A stretch of 64,000 bases of DNA from Chaetomium olivaceum (lineage: Eukaryota; Ascomycota; Sordariomycetes; Sordariales; Chaetomiaceae), in assembly GCA_039881045.1 (NCBI GenBank), contig JAYWVB010000023.1:248001-312000 (forward strand), in the 5' to 3' direction. The translations under genes were made by a program, and so were the position numbers. Below the pieces are notes generated by a model. The model ran no database searches, had not been told where the DNA came from, and saw only the letters and a list, made by a program, of their open reading frames with translations. Positions 55,706 to 64,000 of the stretch are shown here, piece by piece. Position 1 is the stretch's first letter; each line of letters begins with the position of its first letter.

Positions 55706-57222
55706 TCATTCGCCCTCCCACTTCCACAGCGCACGGCGGTGCTTCATGTAATCCTTGCTCTGTATGCTCTTGTAGATGCCGTAAAACCCGCCCAGCGGCG
55801 GCTGCTTTTTCAGCCAGTGCCGCTTCTTCTTACCAGCGACGTCGGGGTCAACATGGACCTTGTCCCACACAGTCGGGAGCGTCTTGGCGTTGTACTTCTC
55901 CCGCAGCGCATCGTACCACCCGCGACCGCCGTACATAGACCAGAACTCGTCCTGCGGGTAGTACGTGTGCGCATACAGCCACTTCATACCGCCCAGTTCA
56001 CGCACCTTGTTCTCGAGCTCGCGGTTCTTCTTGACAAACTCGGCCGAGTCCGACGGGCCCCAGCCCCAGACGCCGACGTTGAGCATCATGTCTTCCTCTT
56101 TCTTCTCGACGCCCTCCGGCAGGGTCGTGAACGGGTGGAAGGTCGGGGGGCCACGCTTCTTAAGCGGGCACAGCCACAGCGGCCAGATATCGAGCTCGGA
56201 CGAGGTGTAGTCGACGAACCGCTCTGTCGTCTCAAACGGCATGGCGATATCCTGCACTACAAACCGGGCGCTCTCGCCAGAGCCGTGCAGCGCGCGGTAC
56301 ATCATGCGCGTGTGCAGGAAGTCGTCGAGGAACCAGCGGAAGAACCTGGTGAAGGGCACGAACTTGAAGTACCGGAACGCCGCGGCGCCGACCCAGAACC
56401 CACCCCGGTCATACCGGAACAGATACTCGGCCAGCGGCACATAATCCACCGGCGCCGCGCCGCCTCGCCCTTCTCGGGCGCCGTCTTCTCCTTCGCATGG
56501 AGATAAAACCACGGATCCCACGGCCCACTAAACGTCTGCACCTTCTCCCCGGGGGCAGACGGCCCCTCATCCGTCAACTGCCCGTCACCACCACCATGAT
56601 CCTTGGAAAACAATATCCCATCCACATAATCATTCTCCCCCTTCCGCACCTCCTCCCTCACCGCCTCCACCGCCTCCGCCACGCTCCTCGTGCGCCTATA
56701 CCTCGTCTTGACCTCCTCGCCTCCATCAACCTCACCTCCAACAGCGTTGTCAGCCCCAACGTCCCCACCCGCCGCCGCCCCCCGAAACAAATCCGCCTTA
56801 TCCCCCTCCGGCGTCACATCCTCCACCACCTGATCCGCCATCACCATCTCCACCCTCTGCACCGTCTCATCAAAATACCCATGCCTGAACGAGCTACTCT
56901 CCCCGGCGGTGCCCGCAAACCCGCCCCCCGCGGTAATCCCGGGGAACTCCATCACCACGGGCGGGACGAGGCCGTGCGGCAGGGTGGCCTCGACGAGCTT
57001 GTCCATGGGCACGTTGGGCTCGACGAGAGCGACGCGGCGGGCCTTGTCGACGGAGAGCACGTTTTGCAGCATGGAGATGTCGACGGTGCGGACGGAGGAG
57101 GCGGAGGGCCGCGGCCGCGTGGAGTTGGTGCTGCCGTGGAAGATGCGGTACGGCTCGCGGGCCGCGAAGAGGCTGCGCACCGTGGAGGCGATCGTGGAGA
57201 CGGCGGCTTTGTGGCGCTCCAT
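55706..57222 (-). CDS. Dhcr24-like FAD-linked sterol reductase, several indels
   Basis: FAD-linked oxidoreductase (FAD_binding_4) related to delta(24)-sterol reductase; likely reduces a sterol side chain or a similar double bond, substrate unproven. One exon; about 505 aa. The start at 57222 gives MERHKAAVSTIASTVRSLFA. FAD-binding features are EPYRIFHGSTNSTRP, VRTVDISMLQNVLSVD, RVALVEPNVPMDKLVEAT and EFPGITAGGGFAGTAGESSS. The second half holds FSGPWDPWFYLHAKEK, FVVQDIAMPFE and MKWLYAHTYYPQDEFWSMYG. Three regions are out of frame: about 56711-56790 (two shifts that cancel; the correct frame reads LGLTTLLEVRLMEAR), about 56570-56600 (net 3 nt short) and 56455-56470 (one base missing). All flanks are conserved, so consensus error is favoured. 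Confidence 0.84.
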
Positions 57223-57651
57223 TTTTGAGGGGGGTTGGGAGGTGTACCAGTAGTGTGTGTGTGTTTTTTTATATATAAAAAATGAAATAAACCAAAATTG
57301 TTTCACATTGCGTTGTTTAGATGGCAGGGGGTACCGGTGGTGAGAGAGGGGATGAACGGAGGTTGATGAGGTTGAGGGTTAGGATTTTTGGTGTGGGTCC
57401 GTTCACTGACTTGGCGTTGGCTTAACTATGTCTGTTTGCTCACTCACTCGTTCGTTCAGGGGCAAAATATAATGATGTACGAATTAATGTTCTAATGTTA
57501 CTTCAGGGCAGCACACGGTATTATCTAGGCCGGAACACGGCCCTCTCCGCCATCTAAACACTCTACATCTGCACCGCAACCAATACTCCAAACCCATCCT
57601 GCAGGTCACCTACAGGCTACCCCTATCTTCACCATACACATTACATATACG
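57223..57651. other. Intergenic region Dhcr24-like to hydrolase
   Basis: 429 bp, including a short (GT)n tract near 57255-57267. Promoter of the reductase and 3' flank of the hydrolase. No gene seen. Confidence 0.5.
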
Positions 57652-59240
57652 CTAGGTATCACAGCTTCGCAACCCCCTCCTCAGCCACCCCCTCTCCCTA
57701 ATCGCCCTCCAAACCCTCTCCTCCACCACCTCCTCCGCCTCCCCCCACAACCCCTCCATCTCCCCCTCCACCTCCACCAACGACTTCGCCTTGACCGTCA
57801 CCCATCTACTCCCCTTATCCCCATCCTTCCCATCCCCCCCAACCCCACCATCAACCACCCCCCTCACAAACCCACTCCACCCCTCCAAACACCTCCGCGC
57901 CTCCCCCAGCCACGGCAGCACCAGCGCAAAACAATGCGGCATCGCCTCAAACTCCTCCACCACGACCCGCACCCCCTGCGCCCACATCTTCTTCGCCACG
58001 TACCGCCCCTCGTCCGCCAGCATCTCCCAGCCCATACACATCCACACCGGCGCGCGCCGCGCCACGACGCCGCCAGGACGAGGCTGACCAGCGGATGGCC
58101 CAGCAGAGAGTCCGGCGCGTACAAGTGGCGGCGCGGCGGGGTGGCGGGCCAGGCGGGGCAGGGGGGCCGTCTGCTTTCGGCGGCGAGCTGCTGGGCGAGG
58201 GTGGGCAGGTAGTCGAAGGCGGCGTTGGCGGTGCAGGAGGGCGCGGAGTGGGTGAGGTCGAGCCAGGGGGAGTTTACGGCGACGCCGGGGGAGGGGGATG
58301 GTTTTGTTGGGGGTGTGGTTGTGGAAGGGGATGGGGTGGGTTTGGTGGTTGAGGTGGAGAAGGAGTTGTAGGAGGGCCAGCGCGAGGTTGCCGCCGGCGC
58401 TGGATGTAAAGGATTGGGGGTTAGTAAGGGATAGGGGGGTGGAAAGGGGTGAGGGCCGTACCTGTCGCCGGCAAAGACGATGTGTTCTGGTTTGACGGGC
58501 TCGTGGAAAGCGCCTTCTGGGGGGTAGAGGAGTGCGAGATATGACATCAGCGCGTCCATTAGTGCGGCTGGGAACGGGTGCTGAGGTGCGAGGCGGTACC
58601 GGACCGAGTATACCCTCCCGCCGGTCAGCTTTGCGAGAGTCTTGGTGGTTGGGCGGTGGGTTGCCGGGTCTAACAAGTAGTACGCTCCGCCGTGGAAGTA
58701 GAGCACCGTGACGGGGCTCTTGACCTCCTTCATCTCGGCGTAGAGTTCCCTTTCCGAGACATCCGGTAGTTTTGAATCAGACGTCGCATTTGCGCGGTAC
58801 CCCGTCCACTCGGCCTCGACGGGTGCCGGGTCTGGCATCTCGTAGGAGGGCGGTGGAAGCTTGGGGTTCCGCAGCTCGTCGATCGCCTTTGCGATGGCGT
58901 CTTGAAGACCTCTCTCCTCTACCGGAGGGGCCGGGCAGGTGTAATTGCTGACCCAGATCTTGCCCTTTAGCTTCGGGGCCTGAGCAGCCATCTTTTGCGT
59001 GGCCGAGATGCTCCGCGGCACAGAGGGGTTGGTGAAGGACCGCAGCACGGCGATGGTGATCTCGGTTCGCAAGTCTAGGTACTTTGACTGTTTCGAGAGG
59101 GACAGCATATGGAGGAGGGCTACCCTCATCATCATGGGAATTTTTGGAATTAGAGCGAGCATCATCTTGTGGTTGTTATTGATGGTGTCCGCGGGCTTGT
59201 TGGCGGCTTGGGGCCCGGGATCAGGTTCTTGAGTGGTCAT
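57652..59240 (-). CDS. Alpha/beta-hydrolase (HSL/esterase type), two frameshifts
   Basis: Alpha/beta-hydrolase fold-3 esterase/lipase of the hormone-sensitive-lipase group; substrate unknown. Two exons: 59240-58462 and 58399-57652; about 508 aa. The oxyanion motif is VTVLYFHGGAYYLLDPATHR. YSVRYRLAPQHPFPAALMDA is the typical follow-on. Nucleophile Ser is in GDSAGG, formed across the intron (GTACGG donor, CCAG acceptor). The N-terminal 90 residues (MMMRVALLHMLSL...) are helical and partly hydrophobic. Frame breaks occur at about 58286-58298 (C-run; before GVAVNSPWLDLTHSAPS) and at 58049-58062 (before PVWMCMGWEMLADEGRYVAK). EEFEAMPHCFALVLPW holds the likely catalytic His. The two shifts cancel in length. 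Sequence error is favoured, but decay is possible. Confidence 0.78.
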
Positions 59241-60301
59241 GTTTGAAGGGGGTGGTAGTGTAAAGAAAAAGATGATGTTCTATCACAGGTTCAAGGTGAA
59301 AAAGTCGGCTTGCAAAAAGAAGATGGAAGGGCCGGTAAGGGGCGAGAGTTGTATTTAAAACCATGTGAAAATACCTGGTAGGTACCTACTAAAAGGCAAG
59401 AAGGTGGTTCTTATCAACCAACTTCTTCTATGGAACCTGGAGTACCCCCCGTCATACCATTGGAAGCGCAGGCCCCTAACAGAGGTTCCATCGCTAGAAT
59501 GGCCCACTTCCGGACAGAACCCGAAGGATGGGGCCCAATGCAACACATCGGCTCGAGGATGGCGAGCCTACCGAAGCGATCAGTAAACGTGGGGGAGATC
59601 AGATTGAGAGAAACGGAAGGCAGTCAGGCAGGTCCATGTTGAGACCCCCGGGCCGATGAAAATGGGGAAGGAACCTCGGCACGGGGCCCTCCAGGTTCGT
59701 TTAACCCCGATTCCGCAGGCTTTGCTGTAAAGGTGCCCACTAACATCCTCCCGAATCCACAAATCAACGAATCAACGAACCGGGACCATTCGCAAGCCTT
59801 CCCTTCAAGGGACTGACCCCGAACCGCCACGCCGGAAACAAACCGCCGGGATGTACATGTGTATGTACGAAGTATGTATGGGGCAGTCTCGCATTCTAGA
59901 GGAGAGCTGGAAAAACGCAAGCATTGCCAAGTTGGGCATAGGTAACTCACTCTTATCATGCAGAGCTGGCATCGCTGGCATCACTTGCATTGACTGCGTC
60001 AACTTCCTCTCATCAAACTCGCCTCGCTCGGCCCGTGAAGAGCGATGCCAAGTGTTTGTTATTGTCTGCACTCGCTCCCGGGGAAGCTGTTCGAGACCCA
60101 AGTAGGTAAGGTAGGTAGTTAAAATTATTCAAGCCGTTCCATGGTTAATATCCGATGAATCCCAAATCGCCTTCTCTTCAATGGCCGTTACAGCGTAATG
60201 TACAACATTTAGCATGCGCAAACAGTGCGACGCATTCCATCAGCCATCCAACCCCCCCCCCCCCCGCTCTCTTCACCATTAACTAGGTACCGCTCGCTCG
60301 C
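59241..60301. other. Intergenic region hydrolase to PEX14
   Basis: 1.06 kb between the hydrolase start and the PEX14 stop. Contains TAGGTA/TACCTA motifs at 59372-59390 and 60101-60118 and a 14-C run at 60252-60265. No gene seen. Confidence 0.45.
60252..60265. repeat. Poly-C tract (14 nt)
   Basis: Homopolymer just downstream of the PEX14 stop codon; its length is likely unreliable in this sequence. Confidence 0.8.
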
Positions 60302-61473
60302 TCATGCGCTCCCCGAAGTTTCCTGCGCCCCACTGCTGCTCCCCGCGTCGGTGCCGTTCACGGGCGGTGTGCTGGGCGTCTCGGCGCTCTTAGCCGCCAT
60401 CATCTGCCACGCCGGGATCGATGCCTTGGCCTGCATGCCGCTGCTGAACGGCGAAGGGCGGGGGGCGCTGGCGGCGGAGGAGTCCTGCGGAGCCGCAGCC
60501 TCTACCTTCTCCGTCGGTGCAGGGGTAGTAGCGGCCGGGCTGCTCGGCGTCGCGGTGCCGCTGACCGCCGGACGCAGGTAATTGCTGACGCTGGCCGACG
60601 TCGCCGTCGGGTTCAGGCGCTGCGTGATGAGGGTCTTGAGGCTCTTAAGCTCCGCGTTGACCTCGCGCAGCCTCGTGTCGGTCAGGTCCTTCTGGTTGTT
60701 GAGCCCGCGCGGGATCGCGTCCCGGAGGTTTTGTACGTCGTCCCGCACCCGCTGCGCCTCGTCGTCGCGTCGCTTATTCGCCGACTTGAGCTGGTTGATA
60801 GTCGTTTCGAGTTCGACGAGCGCCGTGTCTAACCTCTCCGTGCGCTCCTTCTCCGCCGATGAGGGTCTCGGTGTCCTTGGCCAGCTGGTCGACGAGGGCA
60901 AACGTCTTTTCAAACTGTTCATCAATCGATTTCTTATCCTGCTCCAGCCGCTCCGGCGTAGGTGGTGAAACCAAAGGGTAAACATAGCGCTAAAATTGGG
61001 TCAGCATATGAAGTTCGACGTGACCGAACCAGAGCCTGCTCACCTTCCCTAAGCTATAAAGCCCGTATGACACTCCGCTCACCACCGTCGCCATGATGAA
61101 CCAATCCCTCCAGTCCCGGCGCGGAATGGGCTGCGGGGGTGGTTGTTGCCAGCCATAAGGGGGATACTGCGGTGGGTATTGTCCATAGTATTGCGGTGGT
61201 TGCGCGACGGCTGATGATGCCGACTGAGGCGCGTATGCCTGCACCGGACCGGGAGCACCCGCTCGCGCGAGTGCAGCGCTCACTTCTTCCTGCGTGAGGT
61301 TCTTGGCTTGGAGAAAAGCGACTTTCTTCTCGACCGGCGATGAGGCAACGCTAGGGTCCTGTAGGACTGTTCGAGCAAGAGTTAGCCGCTTTGTTTTGGA
61401 AATCTGGTTCCGTCGAGCAACACCAAAACTCACACTTGACCGCCGAAGCGACCAGATCCTCGCGGATTGCCAT
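60302..61473 (-). CDS. PEX14: Peroxin-14, peroxisomal import docking protein, one 2-nt indel
   Basis: Peroxisomal membrane docking subunit that binds Pex5 and Pex7/Pex20 and forms the import pore. Three exons: 61473-61434 (MAIREDLVASAVK), 61366-61044, 60989-60302; about 350 aa. The conserved N-terminal domain is formed across intron 1: REDLVASAVKFLQDPSVASS, then KKVAFLQAKNLTQEEVSAAL, the Pex5-binding fold. A Pro/Tyr/Gln-rich stretch (YYGQYPPQYPPYGWQQPPPQ) leads to the membrane segment WRDWFIMATVVSGVSYGLYS and coiled coil SIDEQFEKTFALVDQLAKDT. At 60858-60864 the frame shifts (TETL then S-AEKERTERLDTALVELE); two missing bases restore length and phase exactly. The tail is Pro/Ser/Ala-rich. Divergent from NDC80. 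Confidence 0.92.
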
Positions 61474-62033
61474 GTCGGATAGTGTTGGTGCGGCACCGCT
61501 TGGCAAGGTCCCTCAGAGTACTTGATGATGATGATGGGGCTTTTGGGGGCTGGGAAGCGCAACGCGCCGGATGTTTGAAGGCGGCGATGGCCAACAAATG
61601 CAATGGCGGATCACAAGCCGAGGTTCAGCGCCGGCAGCCCGTGCACTCCACCAAGCGGCTGCCAAGCGCGGCAGCAGTGGAACCCCGGATCTGGAAGACC
61701 TGCATCACGTGTTCGCATGGGTTTCCCAAAGCTCAGTCTCAGACCCGCTTTTACCATCCGACTTGGGTGGGTCGTTGACGCGCGATCCAGTGAAAGCCCC
61801 GCAGCCTTGTCAACTTTGTTTACCTGGGCAACAGACGGTAAACCTCGTAATTTCATCCATCTTTCCGTTACACAAACATCCCACCACCAACCTTTGCTTG
61901 CATTTCCAACTTGCACAAATTCACCGTCGATACTCCGCTATCCGGATTGGGCTAGCACCAACCGAGCTCTGGCGTCTTTCTAGAATCTGTCGACGGGCCC
62001 AGAGGAGACCGCCTAGCTCCTGGTTCAATTACC
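61474..62033. other. Divergent promoter region PEX14 / NDC80
   Basis: 560 bp shared by two divergent essential-function genes. A plus-strand frame (61571-62050) overlaps it but has no homology. Confidence 0.5.
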
Positions 62034-64000
62034 ATGTCGCAAGACAATAATCTTTGGAGTGTCCGAAGACCCAGGGAGGTGCGATAACCACGACATGACT
62101 AGTCCGCAAGTGTCGCGGCATGATGCTGACTGTCCGAGTAGACCCTAGGAGGACTCAACTTCAATTCGGGCATCCCACAACCCCCATCCGCAATGAAGCG
62201 AACAAGCACCATCGGCAGCGCCAGCCATGGCCGCTCCATGTCCGGGTCCCGCCACTCACTCGCCGCGCGCCCGAACCAGCCCATGTTCCAGCGCTCGTCC
62301 ACGGGGCCGAACCTCGCTGATATCGGCCTGTCGTCTGTCAAGCGCGCCTCCGTCGCGGGGTACAATCCCGGCACCGCAGCGTCGCTCAAGCCGTACCACA
62401 CCCCCGGCCCGTCCGCCGATAACGACCGCCGTAGTAGCGTTTACCGAGCCCGTCCGTCGACAACCGCCGGGCCCATGGGTGGGCACCAGAGCTTCTTCCA
62501 GCAAGCACCCCAAGCCGCTGGCGTACCACGAGATCCCCGCCCGCTGAAAGATAGGTCGTATCAGAATCGGCTTGGACAGGAGCTGCTGGAGTATCTGGCC
62601 CAACACAACTTTGAGATGGAGATGAGTCACAAACTGTCGGACAACTTCATCAAGTCGCCGACACAGAAGGACTTCAACTACATGTTCCAATGGCTGTACC
62701 ACCGCATCGACCCAAGTTACCGCTTCCAGAAGAACATTGACCAGGAGGTACCACCGCTCCTCAAACAGCTCCGGTACCCCTACGAGAGGAGCATCACCAA
62801 GAGCCAGATCGCTGCGGTGGGAGGACAAAACTGGAGCACATTCCTGGGGTTGCTGCACTGGATGATGCAGCTGGCCCAGATGTTGGACCGGTATTCGGTC
62901 CACCAATACGACGAGGCTTGCATCGAGGCGGGGGTCGACGTTGCGGGTGATAACATCATCTTTGATTTTTTGACGAACGCGTACCAGGATTGGCTCAATA
63001 TGGACGACGAGGCTGGTGACGAGGACGTTGAGAAGGCTCTGATCCCGCATGTGCAGGGGATGGCGAGGGCGTTTGAGCGGTCCAATGCAAAGTACATCCA
63101 AGAGATGGAGATGCTTGAGGGCGAGCACAACCGGCTGCGCAAGGAGATCGAGGAGCTTGAGAAATCCACACCGGACCCAGCCGTGCTCGACAACCATTTT
63201 AAGATCATGGAAGAGGACAAGGCCAAGTTCGAGGAGTACAACACCCTGGCTATGCAGCGGTCAGAAAAATACGAGGGCCGCATCCAGGTGCTGCAGGAAG
63301 AACTCGAAAAATTGCAGGGCGAATTGAAAGAGGCAGAGGACGAACGACGACGGCTGAAGGATGCCGTAGACGACCAAGGAATCAGCATGCAGGATATCGA
63401 CCGCATGACTGCCGAACGGGAGCGTCTACAAAAGAGCATTGAGTCGGGGGACAGCGGTTAGAGGACGTCAAGCGGAAGGTAGCAGAGCGGGAGATGGAGG
63501 CCAGCCAACGGCTAGACGAGCTGGAGCGTATGGTGGACCGCTACAACACGGTCGCGTACCAGATCGGCCTGATACCCTCCACAGCCGTTAACGCCAAGGG
63601 CAGGGACTACGAGCTACAAGTCACAGTCAACGAAGGGCCCAACTTCACCTCGTCCCAACTCCAGGGCTCGTACGGCGCTGGCGACAGCGACCGCCTCCTC
63701 GCAGACCCAGTCACGGGCTACCAGCCGGCGCACGTGCTCAACCTGGACCTCCGGGGGCAGGTTAAGAACAGCTTCCTGGGGCTCCGCAAGGAGGTGTCGG
63801 AGCGGCGGAAAGCGGCGCTCGACGCCATGATGGAGGACCACGACCTGCTGGACCGCGCCAAGGAGGCCATCGAGGACAAACGCAACGAGGTCGAGGCCCT
63901 CGAGCACCGCGTGCGCGCCGCCGAGGAGGAGTACGAGAAGACCAAGGAGGTCACCACAGCCCAGAAGCTCGCGTCCGATGCCCAGATCGAGAAGATGGAG
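62034..64000 (+). CDS. NDC80: Kinetochore protein Ndc80, 3' end outside window, one indel
   Basis: Microtubule-binding subunit of the Ndc80 outer-kinetochore complex (with Nuf2, Spc24 and Spc25). Exon 1 is 62034-62078 (MSQDNNLWSVRRPRE). After a 63-nt intron (GTGCGA donor, GAGTAG acceptor), exon 2 begins at 62142 with TLGGLNFNSGIPQPPSAMKR. The basic N-terminal tail is followed by the calponin-homology domain from about residue 130: RPLKDRSYQNRLGQELLEYL, KSPTQKDFNYMFQWLYHRID, PPLLKQLRYPYERSITKSQI and NWSTFLGLLHWMMQLAQMLD. A long coiled coil starts near residue 300. At 63447-63455 one C appears missing: the frame reads SIESGD then stops, while the other frame continues as RLEDVKRKVAEREMEASQRL and runs to the edge. 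Loss of this essential gene is implausible, so sequence error is favoured. The CDS is truncated by the window end. Confidence 0.94.

Noticed and set aside
57652..59240. Treating the hydrolase as a pseudogene
   Set aside because: Its two frame breaks lie in C/G-rich repeats, cancel in length and resemble those in essential neighbours, so error is more likely.
62256..63197. 313-codon minus-strand open frame
   Set aside because: Antisense to the conserved NDC80 calponin-homology and coiled-coil coding sequence.

Overview
The window is nuclear DNA from a filamentous ascomycete, most likely a Sordariomycete close to the Sordariales/Chaetomiaceae. Supporting signs are compact genes with short introns (about 50-110 nt, GTANGT-like donors, CTAAC-type branch points, CAG/TAG acceptors), GC-rich coding sequence, and gene families typical of this group: the AP-1 bZIP factor with redox Cys domains, the AcuK/Ert1 gluconeogenesis activator, Fmp52, an Exg-D type glucanase, a HeLo-domain protein and a Dhcr24-like enzyme. 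I assign 22 complete genes, one gene cut by the right edge (NDC80), two gene fragments, and a stop-rich, gene-poor left edge. No tRNA, rRNA, CRISPR array, intact transposon or biosynthetic cluster was seen.

Layout. 1-2165: degenerate sequence without a gene. 2.2-13.4 kb: AP-1/Yap1 (-), BSD-domain protein (+), TSR2 (-), FMP52 (+), riboflavin kinase FMN1 (+), Ert1/AcuK (-). 13.4-25.6 kb: sparse, with an MFS transporter (-), a GNAT fragment, an amidase (-) and the 3' relic of a repeat-type gene. 25.6-37.7 kb: membrane-anchored exo-1,3-beta-glucanase (-), branched-chain 2-oxoacid dehydrogenase E1 beta (+), actin-capping alpha (+), cytochrome b5 (+), TFIIE beta (+), FrnE/DsbA-like protein (+). 38-48.5 kb: ankyrin protein (-), four-finger C2H2 factor (+), vacuolar Ca2+/H+ exchanger (-). 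50.9-59.2 kb: patatin-like phospholipase (-) divergent from a HeLo plus pseudokinase protein (+), then a Dhcr24-like reductase (-) and an HSL-type hydrolase (-). 60.3-64 kb: PEX14 (-) divergent from NDC80 (+).

Most genes are unrelated housekeeping loci. The most interesting stretch is 50.9-55.6 kb. A protein with an N-terminal HeLo domain (the HET-S type membrane-active domain) and a C-terminal kinase fold lacking catalytic residues has the same domain order as the necroptosis executor MLKL. It shares an upstream region of about 1 kb with a patatin-like phospholipase carrying a C-terminal Cys2His2 motif. A regulated cell-death role for the pair is inference.

Caution on quality: eight otherwise conserved genes, including essential NDC80 and PEX14, carry 1-2 nt indels, often at homopolymers or short repeats. 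In every completely contained gene the indels are consistent with one continuous reading frame across exons. I read these mainly as consensus errors, not pseudogenes. All exon boundaries are inferred from splice motifs, reading phase and family knowledge, without transcript data or database searches.
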